A stretch of 64,000 nt of DNA from JACVRW01 sp963812915 (GCA_963812915.1 CAWEXB010000011.1:124001-188000), one strand, 5' to 3'. Numbered from the stretch's first letter, positions 24,361 to 33,291 are shown. Notes: generated by a model not told the origin, from the sequence alone. Translations and numbers: made by a program.

Positions 24361-24693
24361 CTAACCCAGCGCGGAGGCGTCGTCGACCATCTCGAGCCGC
24401 TCCTCGAGCCGCGTGATGGAGAACACCCGCTGCACCGCATCGGGGCCGCGGACTATCACCACCCTCCTGCCCTCTTCACGCGCGCGCTCGTCCGCCGTGA
24501 CGAGGCAGCGCAGGCCGGTGGAGTCGAGAAAGGTGAGCTTCGAGAGGTCGAGCACGACGACGGCCGGAGCGGAGGCCTCAGCCCGGCGCAGCGCGTCCTG
24601 GACCTTGCCCACCGTCGACAGATCGAGCTCTCCCTTGAGAGAGATGTGTATGGGCCCGTTACGGTCCTCGGTCTGGACCTCGAGGATCTCCAC
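24361..24693 (-). CDS. STAS-domain anti-anti-sigma factor
   Basis: A 110-residue single STAS domain like SpoIIAA/RsbV. The core reads ISLKGELDLSTVGKVQDAL, VVLDLSKLTFLDSTGLRCLV, then RRVVIVRGPDAVQRVFSITRL. Ser58 in LDSTGL is the expected phosphorylation site of the partner kinase. When unphosphorylated, such proteins bind the anti-sigma kinase and free sigma. GTG 24693 is the start, which overlaps the end of the TauE/SafE gene by 35 bp. It is followed by sigB about 170 bp downstream, so the location fits control of that factor. Confidence 0.92.
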   Translation of the reverse strand: MEILEVQTEDRNGPIHISLKGELDLSTVGKVQDALRRAEASAPAVVVLDLSKLTFLDSTGLRCLVTADERAREEGRRVVIVRGPDAVQRVFSITRLEERLEMVDDASALG

Positions 24694-25096
24694 CGCGCCC
24701 CACGCTAGCGGGTCGCGCGCCGCGAGGGAAGACCACCTTCCGCGCGAGCTGCCCGGCGAAGAGGAGCTGCACGGCCGCGAAGCACAGCTCGAGGGTGCGC
24801 TCCGAAACGGCGTTGGCGAGCACGACGCCAGCCAAGACTCCCAGCGGCGAGAGCACGCCGATGACGAGGCCGTCGCCGAGTCGCACGTTGCCGTAGGTGC
24901 GCTGGCGCCAGGTCCCGACGAGCGAGACGAGGACGATCGCGAGCAGGGAGGTAGCCTCCGCCTCCAACTGCGACTGGTCGGCGAACACCACCAGGGCCGG
25001 CACGAAGAGCACGGCGCCGCCGACGCCGAGGAGCCCGCCGGTCATCCCCCCACAGAAGCCCAGCACGAGCAGGCCGATCCAGTCGAGTGGGGTCAT
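24659..25096 (-). CDS. Half-size TauE/SafE membrane protein (downstream member)
   Basis: A 145-residue membrane protein with about four helices. The family loop is FCGGMTGGLLGVGGAVLFVPAL, matching one TauE/SafE repeat, followed by EATSLLAIVLVS, VRLGDGLVIGVLSPLGVLAG and a last apolar helix. Full-length family members are about 250 residues with two such repeats and export sulfite, sulfonates or related anions. Here each repeat is a separate gene, 8 bp apart. The hydrophilic tail after FPRGARP overlaps the STAS start, and its exact end could be affected by an indel. It likely pairs with the next half. Confidence 0.8.
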   Translation of the reverse strand: MTPLDWIGLLVLGFCGGMTGGLLGVGGAVLFVPALVVFADQSQLEAEATSLLAIVLVSLVGTWRQRTYGNVRLGDGLVIGVLSPLGVLAGVVLANAVSERTLELCFAAVQLLFAGQLARKVVFPRGARPASVGRGGDPRGPDRGP

Positions 25097-25104
25097 CTAG
25101 ACAC

Positions 25105-25461
25105 CTAGAAGACGAGGACCGCCGCGGAGCCGAGCAGCAGCACGATGAAGGCGGCGGCGACCGCACGCTCCGAGAGCCGCTGCTGAATCGCCGCGCCGGC
25201 CAACACGCCCGCCATCCCCGGCAGCGCGATCAGCAGGCCGCGCCCGACGTCGACGTTCCCGTAGACCGCCTGAGCGGCGGCGCCCAGGGCGCCGATCACG
25301 ACGATCGCCGCGAGCGAGGTGCCCGTCGCCTCCCGCTGGGAGTACCCGAACCAGAGCACGAGCAGGGGGACGATGATGGTCCCGCCCCCGACCCCGAACA
25401 GGCCCGAGAAGACGCCCGCCGCGGTGGCGATGGCGCCGAGGCGAGGCAACCGCGCCGACAT
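25105..25461 (-). CDS. Half-size TauE/SafE membrane protein (upstream member)
   Basis: A 118-residue protein with the second TauE/SafE half: AGVFSGLFGVGGGTIIVPLLV, EATGTSLAAIVVIGALGAA, VDVGRGLLIALPGMAGVLAG and a C-terminal helix AFIVLLLGSAAVLV. It aligns by eye with its neighbour (LLGVGG/LFGVGG, EATS/EATG, YGNV in both), so the two are products of the same internal duplication. ATG 25461 gives the standard start just before the first helix; it is divergent from otsB across 19 bp. The pair probably assembles as a heterodimeric exporter. The substrate is unknown. Confidence 0.8.
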   Translation of the reverse strand: MSARLPRLGAIATAAGVFSGLFGVGGGTIIVPLLVLWFGYSQREATGTSLAAIVVIGALGAAAQAVYGNVDVGRGLLIALPGMAGVLAGAAIQQRLSERAVAAAFIVLLLGSAAVLVF

Positions 25462-25480
25462 CGCGGGGCATACTAAGGCC

Positions 25481-26293
25481 GTGTCCGCTCCCCAAACCCA
25501 GGCGCTCGCCGACGCCCTGCAGCCGCTGACCACCGACCCGGCGCGCGGAGCCGTCTTCTGCGATATCGACGGGACGCTCGCCCCGATCGTGCGCCGCGCC
25601 GAGGACGCGCACGTGCCGGTGGAGGTCTCGCTCCTGCTCGGGAGGCTCGCGCGCCGGTACGGCTGCGTCGCCTGCATCTCCGGCCGCTCGGCCACCGAGG
25701 CGCGGCGGCTGGTGGGCGTGGGCGGGATCACCTATGCCGGCTCGCACGGCGCGGAGCTGCTCGCGCCCGGCTCGAGCCGGCCGCACGCCCTCGAGGCCTT
25801 CAAGAGCTGGGAGGACCGGGTGCGTCGGTTCGCCCTGGACCGCGACACGCCGGAGATGCGCAGGCTGCGGGTGCGGATCGAGGACAAGGGCGCCATCGCC
25901 GCACTCCACTGGCGCGGCGTGCCCGACGAGGACGCGGCGCGCACCCACCTCGAGAGGATCGCCGAGGAGGCCGAGGCGGCCGGCCTCCACACTCACTGGG
26001 GACGCATGGTGCTCGAGATCCGACCACCGGTTCCGATCGACAAGGGGCAGGCGGTGCGCACCCTCGTCGAGGGGGCGGGGTCGCGCTCCGCCCTCTTCGG
26101 CGGCGACGACGCAACCGACCTCGATGCCTTCGGGGCGCTCGAGTCCTTGCAAGCCGAAGGCCGGCTCGAGGCGGTAGTACGCGTTGGGGTCCGCTCGGAC
26201 GAGGGTCCGGCGGCGATCGTCGAGCGAGCGGACATCGTGGTCGACGGCGTGGAGGGCTTCAGGCGAGTGCTCACCGCGCTCGCGGACGGGTGA
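25481..26293 (+). CDS. otsB: Trehalose-6-phosphate phosphatase
   Basis: A 270-residue HAD phosphatase of the OtsB type, which dephosphorylates trehalose-6-phosphate in the OtsA-OtsB route to the osmolyte trehalose. Motif I is VFCDIDGTLAPIV with the nucleophile Asp. CISGRSATEARRLV, the YAGSHGAELL strand, the cap (LEIRPPVPIDKGQAV with the motif III Lys) and motif IV ALFGGDDATDLDAF are all present. GTG 25481 is the start. otsA is not in the window. The stop overlaps the next gene start as GTGA. Confidence 0.92.
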   Translation: MSAPQTQALADALQPLTTDPARGAVFCDIDGTLAPIVRRAEDAHVPVEVSLLLGRLARRYGCVACISGRSATEARRLVGVGGITYAGSHGAELLAPGSSRPHALEAFKSWEDRVRRFALDRDTPEMRRLRVRIEDKGAIAALHWRGVPDEDAARTHLERIAEEAEAAGLHTHWGRMVLEIRPPVPIDKGQAVRTLVEGAGSRSALFGGDDATDLDAFGALESLQAEGRLEAVVRVGVRSDEGPAAIVERADIVVDGVEGFRRVLTALADG

Positions 26294-26817
26294 GATTTCG
26301 CGACTTCCTCCGGGTGGCCGTGCTGCTCTTCGGCGGCGCCGCGACGGCGCTCGCCGTCGTCTCGGTGGTGGGCGCCACCCGCGAGGACACGAACACGCTC
26401 GTCTACGTGGCGGCGGGGTGGTGGGTCGTCGCCGCCATCGCCGGCCTCTGGCTCGGGCGCAGGCCGGTGGCGACGTCCGGAATAGCCGGCCTGCTCGCCT
26501 CGGCCCGGCGCACCAACACCCTGCCGGAGCTCGAGCCCGGCACCGTGATGTTCAACCGCCTGTGGCCGCTCGCCGTGCTGGCGGTCGCCTCCGGTGTGAT
26601 CGGCTTCTTCCTCCCACAGGTGCCGGTCGTCGCGACCGGCTACTGCCTGCTGATGGCGCTCCTGTGGCGGAACCAGCACGCCGCGGTGGCGGCGGTCGAG
26701 GGCCGCGACGGCGTGGAGTTCTGGTTCGACAAGACCTCGCCGTTCGGCGCGCCGAAGCTCCTGCGCCTCCCCGGCCTGCGCAGGGTGGAACCCGTGGAGG
26801 CGGAGCCGGTCCGCTAG
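26290..26817 (+). CDS. Uncharacterised membrane protein
   Basis: A 175-residue protein with about four predicted transmembrane helices: FLRVAVLLFGGAATALAVVS, LVYVAAGWWVVAAIAGLWLG, PLAVLAVASGVIGFFLP and VVATGYCLLMALLW. The soluble tail HAAVAAVEGRDGVEFWFDK follows. No family is recognised. It is translationally coupled to otsB by GTGA, so it may serve in the same stress context. Its stop TAG shares the palindrome CTAG (26814-26817) with the convergent PolX stop. Confidence 0.75.
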   Translation: MRFRDFLRVAVLLFGGAATALAVVSVVGATREDTNTLVYVAAGWWVVAAIAGLWLGRRPVATSGIAGLLASARRTNTLPELEPGTVMFNRLWPLAVLAVASGVIGFFLPQVPVVATGYCLLMALLWRNQHAAVAAVEGRDGVEFWFDKTSPFGAPKLLRLPGLRRVEPVEAEPVR

Positions 26818-28544
26818 TGGGGGCGGCCCCGCTTGCGGAGACGCGCGAGCTCGGGCCAGGGACGCGTGTTCGCCACCTGCGGCGCCGTGAGCCACGCGCG
26901 GCGGGCGGTCGCAACGCCGTAGCGCGGGTGGCGCCGGAGCTCGTCGACGTCGTGGGCGTCCGAATCGATCACGAGCGTCAGGCCCGCGTCGGCCGCCGCA
27001 CGCGCGTAGACGTCGTTCAGGTCGCGCCGATTGGGATTGGCGTTGATCTCGAGGAAGGTGCCGGTCTCGACGGCCTTCTCGATCACCCGATCGACGTCGA
27101 GCTCATACGGTTCGCGACGGCCGAGAATCCGGCCGGTCGGATGTCCGATGGCGTCGACCAGTGGGTGCTCCATGGCGCGCAGCATGCGCCCGGTCTGCTC
27201 CTTCTCCGACAGACGGAAGGAGGTGTGCAGGCTCGCGATCACCCAGTCGAGCTGCTCGAGCAGGTCGTCGGCGTAGTCGAGCGAGCCGTCCGGAAGGACG
27301 TTCGTCTCGGTGCCAGCGAGCATGGTCAGGCCCGGCACGTCGAGCGACCTGATGCGCTCGATGTGGCGGAGCAGCTCGTCGGGCTGGACGTCGTTGCCGA
27401 AGCCGTGCGAGGCCGAGTGTTCGGTGATCGCGACGTACTCGTAGCCGCGCTCGCGTGCCGCCGTCGCCATCTCCTCGAGCGTGTTGCGCCCGTCGGAGAG
27501 CACGGTGTGCATGTGGAGGTCGCCGCGTATGTCGCCGACCTCGATCAGCTGGGGTAGGCGGTGTTCGCGAGCGGTCGCGAGCTCGCCGCGGTTCTCGCGC
27601 AGCTCGGGCGGGATGAACTGCATCCCGAGCCGCTCGTAGACCTCGTGCTCGCTCCGATAGGCGACCGACTCGCCGCTCTCGTCGTCCGCGATGCCGTACT
27701 CGCTCACGTGCAGGCCGCGCCTCACCGCCTCGGTGCGGAGGGCCTCGTTGTGCCTGCCGGAGCCGGTGAAGTGCTGAAGCAGGTTGCCGAAGGCCTCCTC
27801 GGGCACGATCCGCAGATCGACGGGAAGGCCGGAGTGCGTGAGCGCCCTGGCGCCGGCCTCGCCCGAGGCCTGCACCTCGTCGACCGCCTCGAGACCGCGG
27901 AAGACCTCGACCAGCGCGGCGGGGTCGCTGGAAGCGGCCACGATGTCGAGGTCCTTGACGGTGTCGGTCATGCGCCGGGCGCTGCCGGCGAGCTCGACCC
28001 GGATTACGCTCGGGTGCTCCCGCAGCGCGGCGACGAGCCCCTCCCCGACCACCAGCGCCCTCGAGAGCAGCAGACGGGTCTGGGGGCGCCCATCCGCGCC
28101 GGCCGCCAACGCGGCCAGCAGGTTCTCCTCCGCCTTCTTGCCGAAACCCGGCACGTCCTTCAAGCGTCCCTGCTCGGCCGCCTCCCGCAGATCGTCGAGT
28201 GAGGACACTCCGAGCTCGTCGTACAGCTGCCGGGCGCGCTTGGGGCCGAGGCCGGGAATGCGAGTGATCTCGACGAGGCCCGACGGGATGCGCCCCTTCA
28301 GCTTGTCGGCCGATGGAATCGAGCCGGTCTCTAGGAGGGCGTCGATCTTCTCGGCGATCGTCCTGCCCACGCCGGCGAGCTCCTCGACGCGACCCTGGCG
28401 TGCCAGCTCCTCCACCGAGACGCCCGCCTCGCGGATGGCCTTGGCCGCGTTGCGATACGCCACGACGCGATAGACGACCGCGCCGTCGAGCTCGTACAGG
28501 CTCGCCAGCTCGTCGAAGGCCTCCGCGATGTCGCCGTTGCGCAT
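26814..28544 (-). CDS. polX: Family X DNA polymerase with PHP exonuclease domain
   Basis: A 576-residue bacterial PolX for gap filling in base excision repair. The N-terminal helix-hairpin-helix domain has FDELASLYELDGAVVYRVVA, ELAGVGRTIAEKI and ITRIPGLGPKRARQLYDELG. The nucleotidyltransferase palm holds AGSARRMTDTVKDLDIVAAS, where the two Asp are metal ligands. The C-terminal PHP phosphoesterase (3'-5' exonuclease) has DLHMHTVLSDGRNTLEEM, TEHSASHG, ASLHTSF and DSDAHDVDEL. ATG 28544 puts the first helix at the start. It is divergent from the mannosyltransferase gene across 6 bp. Confidence 0.93.
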   Translation of the reverse strand: MRNGDIAEAFDELASLYELDGAVVYRVVAYRNAAKAIREAGVSVEELARQGRVEELAGVGRTIAEKIDALLETGSIPSADKLKGRIPSGLVEITRIPGLGPKRARQLYDELGVSSLDDLREAAEQGRLKDVPGFGKKAEENLLAALAAGADGRPQTRLLLSRALVVGEGLVAALREHPSVIRVELAGSARRMTDTVKDLDIVAASSDPAALVEVFRGLEAVDEVQASGEAGARALTHSGLPVDLRIVPEEAFGNLLQHFTGSGRHNEALRTEAVRRGLHVSEYGIADDESGESVAYRSEHEVYERLGMQFIPPELRENRGELATAREHRLPQLIEVGDIRGDLHMHTVLSDGRNTLEEMATAARERGYEYVAITEHSASHGFGNDVQPDELLRHIERIRSLDVPGLTMLAGTETNVLPDGSLDYADDLLEQLDWVIASLHTSFRLSEKEQTGRMLRAMEHPLVDAIGHPTGRILGRREPYELDVDRVIEKAVETGTFLEINANPNRRDLNDVYARAAADAGLTLVIDSDAHDVDELRRHPRYGVATARRAWLTAPQVANTRPWPELARLRKRGRPH

Positions 28545-28550
28545 GGTGAG

Positions 28551-29285
28551 GTGACTAGCGTACGCGGCTTCGTGGCCGGCGTCTGGCTCATCCTCCCGAC
28601 CTATAACGAGGCGGACAACCTCGACCCGATCGTACGGGCCGTTCTGCCGCGACTCGAGGCTACGGGGCTGCCGCACACGGTCCTCGTCGTGGACGACGGC
28701 TCGCCGGACGGCACGGGCGAGATCGCCGACCGGCTGGCCGCCGAGCTGCCGCCGGTGCGCGTGCTTCACCGCGTCCGTAAGCAGGGGCTCGGTCGCGCCT
28801 ATCTGGCCGGCTTCGAGATCGCCCTGGACGCCGGCGCCGACCTGGTGATGGAGATGGACGCGGACTTCTCCCACGATCCCGCCGACGTCCCGCGCCTCAT
28901 CGCCGCTGCCGGTGCCGCCGATCTCGCGCTCGGGTCTCGCTACGTGACCGGGGGCGGGGTTGAGAACTGGGGACCCCTGCGCCGTCTGATCAGCCGTGGC
29001 GGCTGCGCGTACGCGCGGCTCGTGCTCGGGATCCCGGTGCGCGATCTCACCGGTGGGTTCAAGTGCTTCAACCGTCGCGTGCTCGAGGGTCTTGACCTCA
29101 GCCAGGTGCACGCCAATGGGTACGGTTTTCAGATCGAACTGACGTACAAGGCCGTGCGGGCCGGGCACACCGTGACCGAGGTGCCCATCCTGTTCGGTCA
29201 GAGGCGCATGGGGGTCTCGAAGATGACGCCGCCCATCGCCCTCGAAGCCGTATGGAAGGTGCTCGCGCTTCGCCTGCGGCGGTGA
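28551..29285 (+). CDS. Polyprenol-phosphate mannosyltransferase (DPM1/Ppm1-like GT2)
   Basis: A 244-residue GT-A glycosyltransferase of family 2, like the catalytic part of actinobacterial Ppm1. It moves mannose from GDP-mannose to polyprenyl phosphate. Motifs are LILPTYNEADNL, VLVVDDGSPDGTG, the metal-binding EMDADFSHDP, ALGSRYVTGGGVENWG and DLTGGFKCFNRRVLE. The C-terminus RRMGVSKMTPPIALEAVW is typical. There are no membrane segments, so it is membrane-associated rather than integral. The start is GTG 28551 or, in frame, GTG 28572; the second gives a more standard N-terminus. Confidence 0.9.
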   Translation: MTSVRGFVAGVWLILPTYNEADNLDPIVRAVLPRLEATGLPHTVLVVDDGSPDGTGEIADRLAAELPPVRVLHRVRKQGLGRAYLAGFEIALDAGADLVMEMDADFSHDPADVPRLIAAAGAADLALGSRYVTGGGVENWGPLRRLISRGGCAYARLVLGIPVRDLTGGFKCFNRRVLEGLDLSQVHANGYGFQIELTYKAVRAGHTVTEVPILFGQRRMGVSKMTPPIALEAVWKVLALRLRR

Positions 29286-29305
29286 TGGATCGATGCCGGG
29301 CAAGG

Positions 29306-29324
29306 CGCTATATTTTTTATAGCG
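29306..29324. promoter_or_regulatory. AT-rich perfect palindrome upstream of thioredoxin
   Basis: CGCTATA (29306-29312) and TATAGCG (29318-29324) flank five T residues. This AT-rich block stands out in GC-rich DNA, 20 bp after the mannosyltransferase stop and 37 bp before the thioredoxin start. It could be a repressor operator within the thioredoxin promoter, or a weak terminator. Confidence 0.45.
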
Positions 29325-29361
29325 ACTCGCGTTAAACGCATCGGGGAGACAAGGAGCAGCC

Positions 29362-29691
29362 GTGGCAGGCGCAATCAACGAGGTGACCGATCAGAACTTC
29401 CAGGCCGAGGTTCTCGAGGGAGAGAAGCCGGTGCTGGTGGACTTCTGGGCGCCCTGGTGCGGGCCCTGCCGGATCGTGCAGCCGCACCTCGAGGAGCTGG
29501 CGGGCGAGCGCGAGGACCTGCGCATCGTCAAGCTGAACGTTGACGACAATCCGCAGACGGCGGCCCGCTACGGCGTGATGTCGATCCCGACGCTGCTCCT
29601 CTTCAAGCAGGGTCAGGTCGCACACCAGATCATCGGCGCGCTGCCGAAGAGCCGGCTGGTCCAGGAGATCGAGCCGGCGCTGGCCGCTTAG
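29362..29691 (+). CDS. trxA: Thioredoxin
   Basis: A 109-residue thioredoxin fold that reduces protein disulfides in the cytosol. The active site is FWAPWCGPCRIVQPH with Cys33 and Cys36. The cis-proline loop MSIPTLLLFKQGQ and the buried Asp of VLVDFWAPW are intact. GTG 29362 follows the ribosome site AAGGAG. It stands alone, with ileS convergent 11 bp downstream. Thioredoxin reductase is not in the window. Confidence 0.95.
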   Translation: MAGAINEVTDQNFQAEVLEGEKPVLVDFWAPWCGPCRIVQPHLEELAGEREDLRIVKLNVDDNPQTAARYGVMSIPTLLLFKQGQVAHQIIGALPKSRLVQEIEPALAA

Positions 29692-29702
29692 CGCTACCTC
29701 CC

Positions 29703-32700
29703 TCAGCGCGGGGAGGCGCGCGTCACGTTGATCGTCAGGGGCCGGCCCTCGATCTCGGCCTTCTGGGCGCCGTCGGACCCCTCGTAGGCGAGCGAGGTGG
29801 CCAGAGTTTCGCCCGCCACGTAGTCCTCGTGCGCCCGGGCCGCGGCCAGCAGCTCCTGGTCCCCTCCGAGGATCAGCGCGATCCGGTCCTCGACATTCAA
29901 GCCAGCGTCGCGCCGCGCCGCCTGCACCGCGTGCACCACCTCGCGTGCGAGACCCTCCCGGCGCAGCTCGCGGTCCAGCTCCAGGTTGAGCGCCACGGCG
30001 TGGGTCCCCGAGCGCTCGACCTGATAGCCCTCGAGTGGCTGGAGCACGATCTGGACGTCCTCGGGGCCGATCTCGTGCTCCTGGCCGTCGAAGTTGACGC
30101 CCACCCGACCCCCCTCTCGGAGCCGGCCCGGGTCGAGCGCGGCGATCGCGGCCGCCACCTGCGGCATCTGCTTGCCAAAACGTGGGCCGAGCGCCCGGTA
30201 GTTCGGCTTCAACTCGAAGCGGCCGAGCTGGTCCGCCTCCGAGACATAGCGGAGCGACTTGACGTTCAGCTCCTCCCGCACCAGCGCCTCGAAGCGCTCG
30301 ATCGCGGTGCGCTCGCGATCCGCCGCCACTACGACCGCCTCGCGGAGCGGTTGGCGCACCTTGACCTTGGCCTGCGCACGGGCCGCCCGGCCGAGCTCGA
30401 CGGCGTCGCGCGCCACCCGCATCTGCCACTCGAGCTCATCGTCCCGCTCCGCCGGGGCCGGGAAGTCGCACAGGTGCACCGACGGCTCGGTCGAGTCGAG
30501 GTTCTCGTAGATCTCGTCCGCGACGAACGGCGTCAGCGGGGCGAGGAGCTCGGCGATCGTCACGAGGCACTCGTGGAGCGTCGCGAACGCGCCCGGATCG
30601 CCGTCCCAGAAGCGCCGGCGCGAGCGGCGCACGTACCAGTTCGAAAGGTCATCGACCAGCTCGCCGATAGCCCGCCCGGCGAAAGTCGTGTCGTAGTCCT
30701 CCATCCGCTCGATCACCCGCTCGACCGTCCCGTTCAGACGAGAGAGGATCCAGCGGTCCAGATCGGTGCGCTCGCCGTCGCTCGCCGGCTCGTTCACATT
30801 CGCGTAGAGGACGTAGAACGCGTAGATGTTCCAGAGCGGCTTCAGGAATTGCCGCACGGACTCGCCCACGGTGTCGACCGAGAAGCGGTAGCCGTCCCAG
30901 GGCTGCTTGGAGGTGAAGTAGTACCAGCGGAAGGCGTCCGCTCCGTGGGTCGCGATCACGTCCCAGGGGACGACCACGTTGCCGCGCGACTTGCTCATCT
31001 TCTGCCCGTCTGGATCGAGGATCAGGCCGAGACACAGGCAGGTCTCGTAGGAGCTGCGGCCGAACAGCAGCGTCGACACGGCGAGCAGCGAGTAGAACCA
31101 GCCACGCGTCTGGTCGAGCCCCTCGCAGATGTAGTTCGCAGGGAAGCGTGCCTCGAAGACGTCCTGGTTTTCGGACGGCGCGTGCCACTGGGCGAAGGGC
31201 ATGCAGCCGGAGTCCCACCAGACGTCGATCAGGTCGGGCACGCGGCGGAAGGTCTTCCCGTCGCGCTCGAACGTCGCCTCGTCGATGTACGGGCGATGCA
31301 GGTCGTCCGGCACCTCCGCCCCCAGCGCCCGCAGCTCGGCCCGCGAGCCGACGCAGATCGTCTCGCCGTCGTCCGCGCGCCAGATCGGCAGAGGCGTGCC
31401 CCAGTAACGCTCGCGCGACAGCGCCCAGTCGACGTTGTTCTCGAGCCACTTGCCGAAGCGGCCGTGCTTGATGTGCTCCGGGTACCAGGTGATCGTCTCG
31501 TTGGCGGCTAGCAGCTGGTCCTTGACCTCCGTCGTGCGGGCGTACCAGTTCGTCTTGGCGTAGTAGATCAGCGGCGTGCCGCAGCGCCAGCAATGCGGGT
31601 AGGCGTGCTCGTACTCGCCGGCGCGGAACAGGCGGCCCGAGTCGCGCAGCGCCTCGATGATCTTCGGGTCTGCCTCGCGGACCCCGAGCCCCGCGAAGGG
31701 GCCGGCGCGCTCGTCGAACGTGCCGTCGGGACGGACCGGATTGTGGATCGTGAGCCCGTTCTCCTGGGCGAGGCGGAAGTCGTCGTCGCCGAAGGCGGCG
31801 CCGGTGTGCACCACGCCGGTGCCGTCCTCTACCGACACGAAGTCCCCCGGGAGCACGGTATGACCGCGCGGTCCGTAGTCCCCGATGTACGGGAAGGGCG
31901 GCTCGTAGCGGAGACCCAGCAGGGCCGAGCCCGGCATTCGCTCCTCGACTTCGGCCTCCTCCCCGAGCACCCGCTCGACCAGGGCCTCGGCGAGGATGAG
32001 CCGCTCGTCCCCGAGCCGGGCGCGAACGTAGGTCACGTCCGGGTCGACGGCGATCGCCGCGTGCGGCACGAGCGTCCAGGGCATCGTGGTCCAGGCGAGC
32101 AGCGAGACGCTCGGGTCGTCAAGCAGCGGGAACCTCACGTACACGCTGGGATCGACCACGTCCTCGTAACCCATCGCCACCTCGTGCGACGACAGCGCCG
32201 TGCCGCAGCGCGGGCAGTAGGGCACAACCTGGTGCCCCTCGTTGAGGAGGCCCTTGTCGAAAACCTGCTTCAGTGACCACCAGACCGACTCGATGTAGTC
32301 GTCCGTCAGCGTGTAGTACGCGTCATCGGTATCGAGCCAGAAGCCGATCCGCTCGGTCAGCTCGTTCCACTCGTCGATGTAGCGCAGCACGGACTCGCGG
32401 CACTTGGCGTTGAACTCGGCGACGCCGTAGCGCTCGATGTCGTGCTTCGTCGTGAACCCGAGCTCCCTCTCGATCTCGAGCTCGACCGGCAGACCGTGGC
32501 AGTCCCAGCCTCCCATGCGCGGCACGAAGTGCCCGCGCATGGTCCGGTAGCGGGGGAACACGTCCTTGAAGACGCGGCTCAACACGTGGTGCGAGCCGGG
32601 GCGCCCGTTGGCGGTGGGGGGACCCTCGTAGAAGATGAACGGCGGACCGCCCTCGCGGCGGCGGATGGATTCGTGGAACACGTCGCGCTCGCGCCAGCGC

Positions 32701-32765
32701 TCGAGCACGCGCTCCTCGAGCGCGGGAAACGACTGGGCCGGGTCTACGGGCTGGTAGCGGGGCAC
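29703..32765 (-). CDS. ileS: Isoleucyl-tRNA synthetase, type II-like
   Basis: A 1020-residue class I aminoacyl-tRNA synthetase. The HIGH-equivalent is PPTANGRPGSHHVLSR (SHHV, 58-61), and the KMSKS loop is DGQKMSKSRGNVV (589-593). The editing domain carries AWTTMPWTLVPHAAIAV and GTGVVHTGAAFGDDDF, and VWWDSGCMPFAQWH is diagnostic for IleRS. The long C-terminal region and the HHV form resemble the eukaryote-like type II enzymes, which are linked to mupirocin tolerance in other bacteria; that last point is inference. It is divergent from the MarR gene, with no T-box-sized leader. Confidence 0.97.
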   Translation of the reverse strand: MPRYQPVDPAQSFPALEERVLERWRERDVFHESIRRREGGPPFIFYEGPPTANGRPGSHHVLSRVFKDVFPRYRTMRGHFVPRMGGWDCHGLPVELEIERELGFTTKHDIERYGVAEFNAKCRESVLRYIDEWNELTERIGFWLDTDDAYYTLTDDYIESVWWSLKQVFDKGLLNEGHQVVPYCPRCGTALSSHEVAMGYEDVVDPSVYVRFPLLDDPSVSLLAWTTMPWTLVPHAAIAVDPDVTYVRARLGDERLILAEALVERVLGEEAEVEERMPGSALLGLRYEPPFPYIGDYGPRGHTVLPGDFVSVEDGTGVVHTGAAFGDDDFRLAQENGLTIHNPVRPDGTFDERAGPFAGLGVREADPKIIEALRDSGRLFRAGEYEHAYPHCWRCGTPLIYYAKTNWYARTTEVKDQLLAANETITWYPEHIKHGRFGKWLENNVDWALSRERYWGTPLPIWRADDGETICVGSRAELRALGAEVPDDLHRPYIDEATFERDGKTFRRVPDLIDVWWDSGCMPFAQWHAPSENQDVFEARFPANYICEGLDQTRGWFYSLLAVSTLLFGRSSYETCLCLGLILDPDGQKMSKSRGNVVVPWDVIATHGADAFRWYYFTSKQPWDGYRFSVDTVGESVRQFLKPLWNIYAFYVLYANVNEPASDGERTDLDRWILSRLNGTVERVIERMEDYDTTFAGRAIGELVDDLSNWYVRRSRRRFWDGDPGAFATLHECLVTIAELLAPLTPFVADEIYENLDSTEPSVHLCDFPAPAERDDELEWQMRVARDAVELGRAARAQAKVKVRQPLREAVVVAADRERTAIERFEALVREELNVKSLRYVSEADQLGRFELKPNYRALGPRFGKQMPQVAAAIAALDPGRLREGGRVGVNFDGQEHEIGPEDVQIVLQPLEGYQVERSGTHAVALNLELDRELRREGLAREVVHAVQAARRDAGLNVEDRIALILGGDQELLAAARAHEDYVAGETLATSLAYEGSDGAQKAEIEGRPLTINVTRASPR

Positions 32766-32836
32766 GGGCCGTCGATTCTAGGTATGAGCGGGTGCAGCCC
32801 GCCCTCGTCCGATCCCACGCCTACGATCGCTGCGGG

Positions 32837-33271
32837 ATGTCGCTCCTCGAGCTCGGCGATCCGCTCGCCCACCGCGCGCTCCAGGCCCTGCTGCGAGCCG
32901 AGGCGGCCGTCCGGCGGCGTCTCGCGGCGGAGCTGGAGCGCGAGGGTGTGTCCGCCGCGGGCTTCTCGGCGCTGGTCGTGCTGACCACCGCGGGGGGTTC
33001 GGTCGAGCTGAAGACGCTCCGCCGCCGCCTCGGCTGGAGCAAGGCCAACGCCACGGAGGTGACGGCCACGCTGTCCTCGCGCGGCCTCGTGATCCGGCGG
33101 CGGGTCGCCGAGGATCGGCGCGCCGTGGCGATCGACCTCACCGTGGCCGGGCGCGATGTGGTCGAGCGCCTGTTCCCCGACCACTCGGATCGCGTCGCCC
33201 GCGCCTTCGGCGCGCTCGACGAGGGCGAGAAGCGCTCGCTGGCAGAGCTCTGCCGGAAGTTGGCCGCGTAG
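32837..33271 (+). CDS. MarR-family transcriptional regulator
   Basis: A 144-residue winged-helix repressor-like protein. The helix LAHRALQALLRAEAAVRRRL begins the dimer interface. The HTH is ELKTLRRRLGWSKANATEVTATLSSRGLV, with the wing RRRVAEDRRAVAIDLT, the usual MarR DxRxxxxxLT pattern. ATG 32837 is preferred; a GTG 45 bp earlier would add 15 residues without homology. Divergence from ileS across 71 bp suggests autoregulation there, although control of ileS is unlikely. The ligand is unknown. Confidence 0.85.
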   Translation: MSLLELGDPLAHRALQALLRAEAAVRRRLAAELEREGVSAAGFSALVVLTTAGGSVELKTLRRRLGWSKANATEVTATLSSRGLVIRRRVAEDRRAVAIDLTVAGRDVVERLFPDHSDRVARAFGALDEGEKRSLAELCRKLAA

Positions 33272-33291
33272 CTCGGCGGTGCGTGCCAGCC

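Noticed and set aside
32766..32836. A T-box riboswitch upstream of ileS
   Set aside because: The gap to the divergent MarR gene is only 71 bp, too short for a T-box leader.
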